Assembly (NCBI GenBank): GCA_037974335.1
Contig: CM075760.1
Location: 55,298,890-55,362,889, forward strand
Origin: Prionace glauca
Lineage: Eukaryota > Chordata > Chondrichthyes > Carcharhiniformes > Carcharhinidae
Direction: 5' to 3'
DNA length: 64,000 nt
Shown here: one piece after another, positions 30,116 to 42,311 of the stretch
Numbering within the stretch: the first letter of the stretch is position 1
Layout of the letters: each line of letters starts with the position of its first letter
The notes under the pieces: generated by a model
Database searches by the model: none
Seen by the model: the letters and a program-made list of their open reading frames with translations, nothing else
Told to the model about the DNA's origin: nothing
Position numbers and translations under genes: made by a program

Positions 30116-30711
30116 CAGCTGTATAGGGCATTGGTGAGGCCGCAGCTGGAGTACTGCGTGCAGTTTTGGGCGCCGCACCTGCGCAAGGATATTTTGGCCC
30201 TGGAGGGAGTGCAGAGGAGGTTTACTCGGCTGATACCAGAGTTGAGGGGATTGAGCTATGAGGAGAGGCTGAATAAACTAGGCTTGTACTCGTTAGAGTT
30301 TAGAAGAATGAGGGGAGATCTCATTGAGACGTATAAGATGATGAATGGGATGGATAGGATAGAGGTGGAGAGACTCTTCCCGCTCAAAAAAGACAGTAGG
30401 ACTAGGGGGCACAGCCTCAAGATAAAGGGGGGGCGGTTTAGAACAGAGTTGAGGAGGAACTTCGTCACTCAAAGGGTGGTGAATCTCTGGAATTCTCTGC
30501 CCGTTGAAGTGGTGGAGGCTGCCTCGCTAAATATTTTTAAGAAACGGGTTGATGGGTTTTTGATAAGAGAAGGGATTAAGGGTTATGGGGAGAGGGCAGG
30601 AAGGTGGAGCTGAGTCACGACAGATCAGCCATGATCTTATTGAATGGCGGGGCAGGCTCGAAGGGCCAGATGGCCTACTCCTGCTTCTATTTCTTATGTT
30701 CTTATGTTCTT
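30116..30711 (+). mobile_element. Young 5'-truncated CR1 LINE
   Basis: The plus strand encodes the RT C terminus ([16 protein letters not shown] to ERAGRWS), then the 3' UTR and TTATGTTC tail. It belongs to the same young family as the LINEs at 13293, 20165 and 26015. The ORF extends upstream into non-LINE sequence by chance. Confidence 0.92.
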
Positions 30712-30814
30712 AATATTAAAAATGGCCAAGAATAAGGAAAAGAATGATAAGGGAGGTAAAATTTGGGTACGAGAGAAAGCTAGCTCGAAGTATAAAGACC
30801 GATAACAAATGGAG

Positions 30815-31150
30815 CACTGGCCATAGAGCAATAAAGCACCGAAACAGGCCCTTGGGCCCAAATGGTCCACGCTGACTACTGAATCTGTGCCTCAGAATTC
30901 CCTCCAGTAACTTATCCACCACTGATGTCAGCGGCCTGCAATCACCAGGCTTCTCTTTGCTCCTCCTCTTAAACAACAGAACAAGATCAGCCACGCTTCA
31001 ATCTTCCAGAACTTTGCCAGTGGAAAGAGAAGAAGCAAATCTCTCATGAAGGGCCTCTGCAATTTCTTCACTCGCCTCCCAAAAAATCTGACAATACACT
31101 TGATTAGGTCCAGGGGATTTATCTACCTTAATGCACTTAATGCATTATGT
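30815..31150 (-). mobile_element. Older LINE fragment
   Basis: The minus strand encodes FKRRSKEKPGDCRPLTSVVDKLLEGI, a decayed RT N-terminal motif (CRPLTSV), and flanking CR1-like sequence with one reversed 3' tail (GAAACAGGCCCTTGGGCCC). Confidence 0.6.
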
Positions 31151-32079
31151 TCTTAATGCAACAGAGCACTACAAGCTCACAGCTCCTTGACTAAAATAAG
31201 ATACAAGATCCTTCATACTCCTTCATTCTAACAACCTTTTTAAGCAACTTTCCAAAGCCTGATTTAATTGGCAACATCCAGACTTTGTTGATTTAAAATT
31301 CCAAACGTGTTACCATCTGCAAAATCTTTGTTCTTTATCTGGGGTTGAAGTGACAACATGATAAAATTTTCACAGTTATTCCAAATTCCTCCAGGCTACG
31401 CTTAAAATTTCCACATTGAACTTGTTCCCATAAATCCTCAATTATAAACTCAAAGAGAAACATGGGTTTTCAGGCAATTTAAAACAAATCAACTTTCTGC
31501 AGAACTGAAAGGGGTGGGGATTGAGCAGAGAAAACTTGGCACACAATTACATCACTTTACACAAGTTTAAAACATTTCTCTGTCAACCAAACTTGATTTT
31601 AAACTTCATCTACTTTTTTTTTGTTTTCTTCCTCAACCTAATTATTTTAATTTGATCAGTTATTGTAAGGAATGGGGAATTTTTGTTCTTTTTAAACTGG
31701 TTCACTCATTTTGTTAATTCTATATGGGCTCGGAGAATCAGAAACCAGACTTTATCATCATTACCCTTTTAATCCTTTTGCCATCACTCCCAGTTTTGCA
31801 GAAGGGTTGTGGGGATTCCAATCAGACCTAATCATTTGACAATAAAAGTTAAACACTGCAGATGCTGAAACAAAGACACAAAATGCTGGGAAATCTCAGC
31901 AGGTCTGACAGCATCTAGGGAGAGAGAATAGAACCAATGTCTCGAGTCTGGATGACACCTCATAAGAGCTTTTGTGAAGTATTATCCAGACTCAAAGTTG
32001 GCTCTATTCTTGAATCATTTTATTTATAGGTTTCTTGTTCTTAGTTTCCAAATGGCAGGTAAGAGACATGTCCGGTCCC
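31151..32079. other. AT-rich intergenic DNA with a SINE-tail repeat
   Basis: Nothing gene-like was seen. About 31845-32010 contains the GCTGGGAAATCTCAGCAGGT and CAGCATCTAGGGAG repeat. Confidence 0.45.
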
Positions 32080-33510
32080 CACTCGAGTTCTGATTTTCCA
32101 CTAGCCATGCTGGGGTAGGATTATAACTGTTAGTATCTACTCTGAGGTCTGCTTTTCAGTCCTGTGCTACTTGGAGTATACCATCACCACTGACTATTGG
32201 ATCACAAGTCCCTCACAGATTTTATCACAAACTTATGATAAAACTATTTAAACAATGCCTGCGAACACTTCTTAGCTTCTTAACCAACTATTTACCACTG
32301 TTTGAGATTTGTCAGGCCCCATTTTTATAGATTTGCATTTCTCAGCTGCAGAACACCAGCTGTTGCTGGAATAAGTTTAATTCTAGCTCATTCTGAGTAA
32401 ATATTCTCAACAGGTCCTCTGTCAGGGCCCTGCTAAGCAGCTTTAATGGTCCGTAATTGCAGAAACTGAGCAGTCACAGGAATGTGGCAGTAGGACTAGG
32501 GGGCACAGCCTCAAGGCAAAGGGGAGGCGGTTTAGAACAGAGTTGAGGAGGAACTTCTTCACTCAAAGGGTGGTGAATCTCTGGAATTCTCTGCCCGTTG
32601 AAGTGGTGGAGGCTGCCTCGCTAAATATTTTTAAGAAACGGGTTGATGGGTTTTTGATAAGAGAAGGGATTAAGGGTTATGGGGAGAGGGCGGGAAGGTG
32701 GAGCTGAGCCACGACAGATTGAATGGTGGGGCAGGCTCGAAGGGCCAGATGGCCTACTCCTGCTCCTATTTCTTATGTTCTTATAGTCCAGTCCCATAAT
32801 GCCTCACATTCAATCTGCAGTCCTTCATTATAACAGAATATATGGCTGTATGTAGCTGCCTTGGCCATGGTCAACCCCAACCCTGCCTTCCTGAACTGCT
32901 ACAATGCCTGAGGTGCAAGTACACCCATAGTGCTGTTAGGGAGGGATTTCCAGCTACACATTCCAGACTTTCACTAACTGTAGGTGGATTCCAGATTGAC
33001 ATATTCCATTCAACCACACCCAAGATGAGTTATCCCAATTTCATTATTGTCCAGGACAATATATTCACAATCTCTTTAAAACAGAAATTAAACATTCCCA
33101 TTTGATTTCAGGTATTAACATATTCTGTTAGTTTGTTCTTTATTGTCAATGTCAGGCTGGGGTTGTTCCCCTTGGAGCAAAGGAGGGGAGATTTGATAGA
33201 GGTGGACAGGATTCTGACAGGTTTAGATAAGGTGGACAAAGAAAAATTGTTCCCATTCGCTGATGGGACAAGGATGAGGGGGACACAGATGTAAGGTTTT
33301 GAGTCAGAGATGCAGGGGGAGGAATGTGAGGAAGAATATTTTGCTGCAGCGAATGGTATTGACTTGGAACCCGCTCCCTACGAGGGTGGAGGAAGTGGAA
33401 ACAATCAATTACAAAGGAAATTGGATGGACATTTGGGGGGGGTTTCAAACACAAATGCTGACTAAATATCTCTGACCTTCCTAACACCCTCTCATTCTGC
33501 GATTGTTGTG
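32080..33510 (+). repeat. ZNF 3'-flank block B, copy 2 (inverted)
   Basis: This is the reverse-orientation counterpart of 10872-11955 and 57985-58980, with the GGACAATATATTCACAATCT segment and a LINE end at 33140-33450. It lies 3' of ZNF 33702-34040, as expected. A young LINE sits inside at 32487-32785. Confidence 0.75.
32487..32785 (+). mobile_element. 5'-truncated young CR1 LINE in block B
   Basis: It starts in the RT C terminus (CAGTAGGACTAGGGGGCAC) and ends TTATGTTCTTATAG. The other copies of block B lack it (compare the reverse complement of about 58700-58725), so it inserted after the blocks were copied. Confidence 0.9.
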
Positions 33511-33701
33511 CAGGTTAAAACCAGATATTGGCAACAAAGCTCAAAGAGCATCAGCCCACTGCAGGCAAAGTCGTGAGACCGGCCAGCCCAGCAGAAAGAA
33601 ACCCTCCGACCCCCTCATTGACCAACTGTGAGAATGAACAAAATGCAGTCCTGGATGTAACTGAGAGCAGAAACAATAACAGCAAAATTCAACCCCTGGA
33701 A
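33511..33701 (-). other. 3' UTR of ZNF 33702-34040
   Basis: Reverse complement carries GTTGAATTTTGCTGTTATTG and GCAGTGGGCTGATGCTCTTT, the shared ZNF 3' UTR. Confidence 0.65.
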
Positions 33702-34040
33702 TCACTTGTGAACTCGCTGGTGTCTCAGCAGTTGGGATGAAACTTTGAATCCTTTTCCACACTGAGAGCAGGTGAAGGGCCTCTCCCCAGTATGAACTCG
33801 CTGGTGGGTCTGCAGGCTGGAGAACTGAGTGAATCCCTCCCCACACTGAGAGCAGGTGAACGGTCTCTCCCCAGTGTGAACTCGCTGGTGTGTCTGCAGC
33901 TGGGATAACCGAGTGAATCCCGCCCTACAGTGAGAGCAAGTGAACGGCCTCTCCCCAGTGTGGCTGCGCCGATGAGCTTCCAGCTCAGATGGGTATCTGT
34001 ATCTCTTCCCACAGTCCCCACATTTCCATGGTTTCTCCAT
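33702..34040 (-). CDS. Short C2H2 zinc-finger protein, 4 fingers
   Basis: The 112-residue protein begins MEKPWKC, has four intact C2H2 fingers joined by TGERP linkers and ends HQRVHK with a natural stop. It is the smallest member here. Finger 1 ([12 protein letters not shown]) and the last ([12 protein letters not shown]) resemble the first and last fingers of ZNF 25609-27767, so internal fingers were probably lost by unequal recombination between repeats. The leader is typical, but the His of the relic finger end is Asp (RDKDTCTM). An acceptor-like TTGTTTTATAG lies near 34367. The nearest promoter module on the correct side is at 38.85 kb, beyond a stretch of inserted LINEs. Presumed nuclear DNA-binding protein. 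Confidence 0.88.
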   Translation of the reverse strand: MEKPWKCGDCGKRYRYPSELEAHRRSHTGERPFTCSHCRAGFTRLSQLQTHQRVHTGERPFTCSQCGEGFTQFSSLQTHQRVHTGERPFTCSQCGKGFKVSSQLLRHQRVHK

Positions 34041-34480
34041 GGTGCAGGTGTCCTTGTCTCTCTCTCTCCAGTTGAAGACTCATCCACACACAGAACAGTC
34101 TCTCCCCGCTGTGAATGGTGTGATATTTATTCAGGCTGTGTAACTGGTTCAAGCTCTTCAGTCAGTGCACTGGAATACTCTCACTCAAGTGTGGCAGTGT
34201 GTTGGTGCTTTTCCAGTCACACTGATGTTTGAAATCTTTTCAAGTCATCAGACTGGACAATCATTTCAAAGGCCAATGATATTCAGGTCCCAAAGAATAT
34301 GACTTTGTCAGATCTAGATGTGACGTTTGAGATTTTGGCCTCTGATTTCTCTTTCAATATCCTATAAAACAAGTTTACAGAAGTCATCAGTGTCAGTACA
34401 GGGTAGAAATTCAGAACAAACAATTCTAGTTTCTATGGAATGTTCTTTCCTCTCTCCAAACTCAAAACATTGGCTCTATT
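34041..34480 (-). other. Leader and upstream intron end of ZNF 33702-34040
   Basis: It contains the relic finger region at 34110-34210 (CACTCAAGTGTGG side) and an acceptor near 34367 on the minus strand. The remainder matches the leader of ZNF 25609-27767. Confidence 0.55.
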
Positions 34481-34604
34481 CTCTCCCTATCTGAGGGTTA
34501 GTGTGGAAAATGATGCTGCGATAGGTTGGTCAATTCGCAATGAATAATTGAGGCAGTTCAAAAGGCTGAATGGCCAACTGCAGTTCCTGTTTCTTATGAT
34601 TTCT

Positions 34605-35015
34605 GTGTCCAGGACAGTAAGCAGTGATGGATCTGTCAATCAGCACCATCAAGAGAATTGGGAGGGTGAATATTAGATACAGCAGAGTGAGAATGGAGGG
34701 AGAGTGTGTGGGATGGAGATTTACAGCTTTTGGGGAAACGACGGACAAAAGAATATTCATTAGAATCACAGAATTTTTACATCTTATCAACCATCCCTGA
34801 GCGTTCACAATGAATCTCTCCACTCAAGACATTCTTATCTCTGATTTGTCTGTATTGCTAGCAGTCTCACAAAGTAGCTACCTGTGTGTTGATACACAAG
34901 GCTCTGCTCGGCAAGTTTAATGCTCCATGACTGTGTCTTTAATGACTGAATAGCTATAGGAATATGGTCAAGTCAGCTAAATCCCAATGATGCTTTATAA
35001 GTCGACTAATAACTG
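34605..35015 (+). repeat. Duplicate of orphan ZNF first exon (29460-29840)
   Basis: GGATCTGTCAATCAGCACCA and AGATACAGCAGAGTGAGAAT, then GACTGTGTCTTTAATGACTG, follow the same order as 29460-29840. It is on the plus strand with no fingers downstream. Confidence 0.65.
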
Positions 35016-35019
35016 ATTA

Positions 35020-36910
35020 TGCTGGCTGCTTTTCCGAGGCAGCCAGATGTGTACACAGAGATAATGGATAGGAGGCAGGTTTGTGTGATGTTGGCAGGGT
35101 TTCATTCACAATCCTTTGAGAAATCCTTTGTTGAGAAAAGCACGGATGTTAGAGAACTTGGGAAATAAATAGTGATGTCCTGAGGAGTGTACACATAACC
35201 AGAGGAGGTGGTGGAAGTCTTAAAGCGCATCAAATTAGCTAAATCCCTGGGACCTGATGAAGTGTATTCCAGGACATTGTGGGAGGCTAGGGAGGAAATT
35301 GCTGGACCCTAGCAGAGATATTTGAATCATCGATAGTCACAGGTGAGGTGCCTGAAGATTGGAGAATGGCAAACGTTGTGTCTTTGTTTAAGAAGGGCTG
35401 CAGGGAAAAGCCTGGGAACCACAGGCTTGTGACCTCACATCTGTAGTGGCTAAGTTGCTAGAAGGTATTTTGACAGACAGGATCTACACGCATTTAGAGA
35501 CCCAAGGACTGATTAGGGACAGCATGGCTTTGTGAAAGGAAAATCGTGTCTCACAAATTTGATTAAGTTTTTTGAAGGGGTAACCAAGAAAGTTGATGAG
35601 GGTAGTGCAGTGCAGTTGATGTTGTCTGCATGGACTTCAGCAAGGCCTTTGACAAATGGTAGGTTGTTTCATAAAGTTAAATCTCATGGGATCCAGGGTA
35701 AGGTAGCCAAATGGATACAAAATGGGCTTGATGACAGAAGATAGAGGGTGAATGTGGAGGGTTGTGACCCGCAGTGTGCCTCACGGATCAGTGCTGGGCC
35801 CAATTGTTATTTGTCACTTACATTAACAATTTAAGTGATGTAGGAGGCATGGTTATTAATCTTACAGATGACATCAAGATTGATGGCATTGTGGACAGTG
35901 AAGGTTATCTAGGATTGCAACGGGATCTTGATCAATTGGGCCAGTGGACTGACAAATGGCAGATGGAGTCTAATTTAGATAAAAGCAAGGTGATGCATTG
36001 TGGTAGATTGAACCAGGGCAGGACTTACTCAGTTAGTGGTCAGACATTGAAGAGAGTTATAGAATAAAGAGATCTAGGGGTACAGGTTCATAGTTTCTTG
36101 AAAGTGGTGTCACAGGTGGACAGAATGGTGAAGGCGGCATTTGGCATGCTTGGTTTCATTGGTCAGAACATGAATGCAGGAGTTGGGACGTCTTGTTGAA
36201 ATTGTAAAAGACATTGCTAAGGGCACACTTGGAATAGTGTGTACAGTTCTCGTCACCCTATTATAGAAAGGATATTGTTAAACTAGAAAGAATGCAGAAA
36301 AGATTTACTAGGATGCTGCTGGGACTTGATGGTTTGAGGTATAAGGAGAGGCTGGATAGACTGGGACTTCTTTCTCTGGAGCGTAGGAGGCTTAGGCGTG
36401 ATCTTATAGAGGTCTATAAAATAATGAGGGGCATAGATGAGCTAGTAACTCAATATCTTCTCCCAAATTTAGGGGAATCCAAAACTAGAGGCCACAGGTT
36501 TAAGGTGAGAGGGGAGAGATAGGAAAGGGTCCAAAGGGTCAATTTTTCATGCAGAGGATGGTGAGTGTCTGGAATAAACTGCCAGAGATAGTAATGGAAG
36601 CGGGTACGTGTTGTCTTTTAAAAAGTGGAAGGACAGTTACGTTGGTACGATGGGTATAAAGGAACATGGACTGAATGTGGGCAATTGGGACTAGCTTAGG
36701 AGTTAAAAAAAGGGACAGCATGGATGAGTTGGGCTGAAGGGGCTGTTTCCATGCTGTAACCCTCTATGATTCTACGACTTTGTAGTTTCTTGTGGTCTTG
36801 GGCCAAGCAGGAGTCATACCAAGCAGTGATACAACCAGAAAGAATGCTCCCTAGTGTAAAAGTTGGTGACAGTCATAGAGGAAATACCAAATTTCCTTAG
36901 TTTCCAGAGA
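35020..36910 (+). repeat. Older dispersed repeat interrupted by a LINE
   Basis: The left part (35020-35118, TGGCTGCTTTTCCGAGGCAG) and right part (36779-36910, TTCTTGTGGTCTTGGGCCAA, ACCAGAAAGAATGCT) are consecutive pieces of one repeat that is uninterrupted at 54725-55050. Confidence 0.7.
35119..36778 (+). mobile_element. CR1-type LINE, decayed, nested in another repeat
   Basis: At about 1.66 kb this is the longest LINE here. Frames give [13 protein letters not shown], then INLTDDIKIDG (the catalytic motif with FA changed to LT), WTDKWQMESNLDKSKVMH and MQKRFTRMLLGLDG, spread over several frames. It ends GGGCTGTTTCCATGCTGTAA with CTCTATGATTCTACGA. It is older than the TTATGTTC family. Confidence 0.85.
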
Positions 36911-36924
36911 AAGTAGAGGCGTTG

Positions 36925-37690
36925 ATCAGGCCCAGAAGATTTATCCACCTTAATGCACTTTAAGGCTGCAATAGCTCTTCCCTAGTGATATGCATGTGGT
37001 CTGAGACACACCACTTATTTTCCTTATTGCTTTAGCACCCATCATGTTCTCCTCAGTAAACACCAAGGAGAAATATTCTTTAAAAATCTCACCCATCTCC
37101 TCTGGCTCCATGCTCAGATGGCTATGCTGATTTTTCAGGGTTCCTATTCTCTCTCTGGCCACCGTTTTATTCTTAGTAGTTACAGAACCTCTTGGGATGT
37201 TCTTTAACCTTACCTGCCAGGTCCATATCATAGCCTCTTTTTGCCCTGCTGATTTCTTCTTACGTGTGCTTTATAGCCGTAAAAGTCACAGAAGTCTACA
37301 ACAATGAAACAGACCCTGTGGCCCAACTTGTTCATGCCGCCCTTTACTAAAAATGGCGAAGCAATTCCCAACTGTCCACGTCTGGTCCACATCTCTCCAT
37401 AGCCATCTCACTCATGTAACAGTGTAATCCTATTTAAAAGCCAAAATTGCACCTGCCTCTGCTACTACCTCTGGCAGCTTGTTCCAGACATTGAGGGATT
37501 CACTTGTCCCTGATTATCTAATCCCAATGTGTTCTTCCTTCTTTTACCTGACCAAAGCCTCGGTGTCCCTTGTCAGCCAGGGATCCTTCCATTAACCATT
37601 CTTTCTCTTCACTGTAACAGGAATATACTACCCCTGGACTCTTTATTACACTTTTAAAAGCCTCACATTTGCCAGTCATTCCTTTCCCTT
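36925..37690 (-). mobile_element. Older LINE fragments
   Basis: The minus frame 37231-36950 (KEYFSLVFTEENMMGAKAI) is LINE ORF sequence upstream of the RT core. From about 37280 a second fragment shows a reversed CR1 3' end (CAGACCCTGTGGCCCAACTT). Decayed and non-coding. Confidence 0.6.
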
Positions 37691-37715
37691 CAAAACATTT
37701 TCACCTGATCAATAT

Positions 37716-38614
37716 ATAAGAACATAAGAAATAGGAGGAGTAGGCCATCTGGCCCTTCGAGCCTGCCCCGCCATTCAATAAGATCATGGCTGATCTGTCA
37801 TGGCTCAGTTCCACATTCCGGCCCTCTCCCCATAACCCTTAGTCCCCTCTCTTATCAAAAACCCATCAACCCGCTTCTTGAAAATATTTAGCGAGGCAGC
37901 CTCCACCACTTCAACGGGTAGAGAATTCCAGAGATTCACCACCCTTTGAGTGAAGAAGTTCTTCCTCAACTCCATTCTAAACCGCCCCCCCTTTATCTTG
38001 AGGCTGTGCCCCCTAGTCCTACTGTCTTTTTTGAGCGGGAAGAGTCTATCCACCTCTATCCTATCCATCCCATTCATCATCTTATACGTCTCAATGAGAT
38101 CTCCCCTCATTCTTCTAAACTCCAACGAGTACAAGCCTAGTTTATTCAGCCTCTCCTCATAGCTCAACCCCCTCAACTCCGGTATCAGCCTAGTAAACCT
38201 CCTCTGCACTCCATCCAAGGCCAAAATATCTTTGCGCAGGTGCGGCGCCCAAAACTGCACACAGTACTCCAGCTGCGGCCTCACCAATGCCCTATACAGC
38301 TGCAGCAAGACCTCCCTACTTTTATATTCAATCCCCTTCGCTATGAAGGCCAGCATCCCATTCGCCTTCCTGACCACCTGCTGCACCTGCAAGCTGAGTT
38401 TTTGCGACTCATGCACAAGGACCCCGAGGTCCCTCTGCACTGTCGCCTGCTGCAGTTTTTCGCCACGTAAGTAATAGTCCTTCCTACCATTTTTCCTTCC
38501 AAAGTGGACCACCTCACATTTGCCAACATTAAATTCCATTTGCCATTTCCTGGCCCATTCGCCCAGCCTTTCTAGATCCTTCTGCAGACTCTCTACACCC
38601 TCCGCACAATTTGC
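37716..38614 (-). mobile_element. Young CR1-type LINE, 5'-truncated
   Basis: The minus frame encodes the RT from about [13 protein letters not shown] to ERAGMWN without stops, with [16 protein letters not shown] and [13 protein letters not shown], then the 3' UTR and TTATGTTC tail. At its 5' side it joins directly to another LINE piece (38615-38750, encoding SRANFVGIRQDLADI). Confidence 0.9.
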
Positions 38615-38759
38615 TATATCTGCTAGATCCTGCCTAATGCCCACAAAATTGGCCCTGCTCCAGTTCAGGGCCTTAACCTGTGGAGTCCCCCTATCTTTAT
38701 CTATAACTAAGTTAAAACTAACAGTGTTTTGGTCAGAGTCTGCATCCTCCCTGGATTCA

Positions 38760-39400
38760 CTTCCTTTCCCTTCAGTTGCTGCAAGTCTCCAGCTTCCCCC
38801 AGAATGAGAAAAGAAACAGAAAGGGGGGAAAAGAAAGAGTTTTACTCACAGATGTTGGAGACAGTGGAACTTTGAGTCTGTCTGAAGCTCAATCTTCAGT
38901 CACACAAAATCCGCGCCCTGATTGGCTGAAAGACCAGAGTTCTTCCGGTCTTCCAACTCTTGCCATTGGTTTACACCTCAACATGCAGGTCAGACGGTGG
39001 ACACGCACATGCGCAGCTTCCCCTCTCCCTTGGACATTCTCTGTCCCGGCCTGGGGGGAGGGGGAGATCACCGAGCGGCTTCTCGCTCTGGCCGCAGCCG
39101 CCAGCCGCTTGTCTGGAAACCTTGGCTCGATTAGGGGACAGGGGGAGGGGAGCAATGGGTGGGGGCGGGGCTCCCGGGTCCGCGCGCCCGGGCCTGCGCA
39201 CTGCAAGATCTAGACGTCACCACGGAGCAGAGTGATTTCTATTGGCTGAGTCACAGGGCTCTATTGTGACATCACAATGCGGAGGTTGGCCGATGAGCTT
39301 CAGAGTGAAACTCCCTCCTCTGTGCAGCATCTGGGAGGAAATCAATGTTTCCCCCTTTCCATTTCTTTTCTCACGAAGGAAGCGAATCCAGTCTGTATAT
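38760..39400. promoter_or_regulatory. ZNF promoter module with first exon on the minus side
   Basis: On the minus side a first exon ends at a GTGAGTAAAAC donor (intron start 38849). The body has GATTGGCTGAAAGACCAGAG, CCATTGGTTTACACC, GCACATGCGCAGC (NRF1-like), GGGGCGGGG, GACGTCAC and TATTGGCTGAG. The minus direction leads to ZNF 33702-34040 and the plus direction finds no ZNF before 42 kb. Confidence 0.7.
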
Positions 39401-39519
39401 TACACATAAATTATTAATTTAATTGATCCCTAATTATAAACAACCACTTGTTCTTATCTGAGACTGGAATACAATAAAACTGTTTCACATCATCTCTGTC
39501 TGATTCTAAACAATCCCTT

Positions 39520-39795
39520 GGGGCAGCACAGTGGTTAGCACTGCTGCTTCTCAGTGTCAGGGACCAGGGTGCAATTCCCAGTTTGAGTCACTGTCTGTGG
39601 AATCCGCACATTCTCCCCATGTCTGCTGGGGTTACCTCCCACAGTCCGAAAGATGTGCTGGTTAGGTGCATTGACCATGCTAAATTCTCCCTCAGCGTAC
39701 CCAAACAGGTGCAGAGTGTGGAGACTAGGGGATTTTCAGAGTAACTTCACTGCAGTGTTAATATAAGCCTACTTATAATAAATAAATAAATTTAA
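39520..39795 (+). mobile_element. Full-length tRNA-derived SINE, decayed
   Basis: It starts GGCAGCACAGTGGTTAGCAC (A-box region), has a B-box-like GTGCAATTCCC, then the CTCCCACAGTCCGAAAGATG core and a TAATAAATAAATAAA tail. Confidence 0.85.
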
Positions 39796-39859
39796 ACTAA
39801 GTCATAAAGCTTCAAATTGAGTGTAGTCAGACCTTGAATGTTTCTCTTGCTGGTACATC

Positions 39860-41250
39860 TTTTTTTTAAATTCCAGGGGTGTGGATTTCGCTGACCAGGC
39901 CAGCATTTACTGCTTATCCCTAATTGCCCTTGAGAAGGTGTTGGTGAGCTGCCTTCTTCAAACACTGCAGTCTATGTGGTGTAGGACCACCTATAGTGCT
40001 CATACGGAGTATGTTTAAGAATTTTGTCCTCGTGACAGTAAAGGAACAGCTGATATGTTTCCAAGTTAGGATGGTGAGTGGTTTGAGGGGAACCTCCAAG
40101 TGGTGATGTTCCCCATGTGTCTGCTGCCCCTTGTCCTTCTAGATGGTGGAATCTGTGGGTTTGCAAAATGCTGTTCAAAGAATCTTCCTTAGTTCCTGCA
40201 GTGTATCTTGTAGATGGTACACCCTGCTACTACTGTGCATCATCGGTGGAGAGATTGAATGTTTGTGGATAGCTCACTAATAAAGGTGGTTGTTTTGTCT
40301 TGGATACTGTTAAGCTTCTTGTGTTGTTAGAGCTGCACTCATTCAGTCAAGTGGAGAGTATTCCATTGCAGTCCTGAATTGTGCCCTGTAGATGGTGGAC
40401 AGGCTTTTGGGGGAATGGGGAGATGAGGGGGAGGTGGGGGGGTTCAGGAGTTGAATTACTCACCACAGAATTCACAGCCTCTGACCTGCTCTTACTGCCA
40501 CTGTATTTATATGACTAGTCCAGTTCAGTTTCTGATCAATCTTAACTTCTAGGATGTTGATAGTGGGGGTTTCAGCACTTGAAAGTCATTGAATGGCAGG
40601 GAGAATGCTTAGAATCTTTCCTGAGGGCAGCACAGTGGCACAGTGGTTAGCACTGCAGCCTCACTGTGCCAGGGACCCAGGTTCGATTCCCATTTTGGAT
40701 CACTGTGTGGAGTTTGCACATTCTCCCCATGTCTGCATGGGTTTCCATCAGGTGCTCCAGTTTCCTTCCATGGTCCAAAGATGTGCTTGGTAGCTACATT
40801 GGCCATGTTAAACACTCTTGGTGTATCCAACCAGGTGCCGGAGTGCGGTGACTGGGAGATTTTCACAGTAACTTCATTGCAGTGTTAATGTAAGCCAACT
40901 TGTGACTATTAAATAAACTTCACTTTAACTTTTTCTTGTTGGAGATGGTCATTGTCTAGCACTTGTGTGGCATGAATGTTATTTGGCATTTGTCAGCCCA
41001 AGGCTGGATATTGTCCAGATCTTGCTGCAAATTGAGCATGCACTGCCTCAGTATCTGAGGAGTCACAAATGGTGCTGAACATTGTGCAATTATCAGCAAA
41101 CATCCCCACTTCTGACCTTATGATGGAGGGAAGGTCACTAATGAAGCAGTTAAAGATGGTTAGGCCTGGGATAGTAACCTGACGATCTCCTGCAGTGATG
41201 TCCTAGAGCTGAGATGACTGACCTCCAACAACTATCTTTCTTTGTGTTGG
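39860..41250. mobile_element. Old LINE-like repeat carrying a nested SINE
   Basis: Pieces such as CTAATTGCCCTTGAGAAGGT, TTGGAGATGGTCATTGTCTA and CATCCCCACTTCTGACCTTATGATGGAGGGAAGGTCA are repeats also seen in part at 52270-52400 and 4390-4480. The SINE at 40625-40926 splits it. No open frame survives. Confidence 0.55.
40625..40926 (+). mobile_element. Full-length tRNA-derived SINE
   Basis: The head GGCAGCACAGTGGCACAGTG is followed by a clear B box (GGTTCGATTCC), a GCATGGGTTTCCATCAGGTG core and a tail GTGACTATTAAATAAACTT. It is inserted in an older repeat. Confidence 0.88.
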
Positions 41251-41469
41251 ATACAACTCCATCTTTATCTTCATTGCACATTTACATACACAGTGATTAA
41301 AATATTACATTTTTACAGCAAATAAAACTCAGTCTTGTAATATTTAAGATTTATTGATTAATTAATTGCAGTTCAATTCACTTAATCATTTGTTACTGAC
41401 CCGTAGGTAGTTAATAAAGTAACATTTAATGAATAGATGCATCACCTCACAGTTTTCAGGGTTAAATTC

Positions 41470-41660
41470 CATTTCATAAAATTCCTACAGTGCAGAAGGA
41501 GGCCATTCAGCCCATCGAATCTATACCAACCACAATCCCACCCAGGCCTTATTTCCATAACTCAACACATTTACCCTGCTAATCCCCCTCACACTAAGGT
41601 TAATTTAGCATGGTCCATCAACCTAACCCACACATCTTTGGACATTTGCCACGGATCTGA
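41470..41660 (-). mobile_element. SINE 3' half
   Basis: Reverse reading of CTACAGTGCAGAAGGAGGCC and CACACATCTTTGGACA identifies the CR1-like-tail SINE subtype. The head is absent. Confidence 0.7.
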
Positions 41661-41689
41661 TCAGCCCGTCAATATTGTTCTGTGATATT

Positions 41690-42055
41690 GAAGAACTGAG
41701 GACATTTAACCTTCAGGATAGGCCAAGGTGGCTTTTCACTCAAAAGAAAATGACGGGTGACCTGATGAAAGGTCTTAAAGATTACAAAGCAGTTCAATTA
41801 TCCAACAAATATTTCATGAGAAACCTGTTTACCCAGTGAGTGGTGAGAATATGGAACTCACTACCACAGCGAGTGGTTGAGGTGAACAGCGTGAATACAT
41901 TGAAGGGGAAGTGAGATATATACATGAGGGAGAAAGGAATAAAAGGATATGCTGATGGGGGAGATGGAGGGGGGTGGGTGGAGGCTCATGAGGAGCATAA
42001 ATACTAACACAGACCAATTGGGCTGACTGGTCTGGCCATGTGTTGTAGTCTCGAT
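41690..42055 (+). mobile_element. CR1-type LINE 3' end
   Basis: It contains GGTGACCTGATGAAAGGTCT and GGAACTCACTACCACAGCGA, then a 3' end with GGGCTGACTGGTCTGG. Frames are broken. Confidence 0.6.
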
Positions 42056-42311
42056 GAAACTGACAAATGTATTTATTTCAGATCTACCTGTTGTGGTATG
42101 AAGAACAGTATTTGCTATCCAGGATAAAATGAATGTACTTCATAAGCTATTGTGGATAAGTGGAAATGTTCACTCACAGGTTCAAAGAGCATCAGCCCCT
42201 AGAAGCAAAGTTCTGAGACTGGCCAGAGAAACACTCTCACTTTACCAACTGTCAGAATGAACATGCTTTAGTACTGGATGTGATGGACAGCAGCAGAATC
42301 CAACCCCATAA
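42056..42311 (-). other. 3' UTR of ZNF 42312-43574
   Basis: Reverse complement contains GTTGGATTCTGCTGCTGTCC and GGGGCTGATGCTCTTTGAAC, and matches 21400-21640. Confidence 0.65.

Noticed and set aside
40625-40720. A tRNA gene
   Set aside because: A and B box sequences belong to a SINE head; no complete cloverleaf is present.
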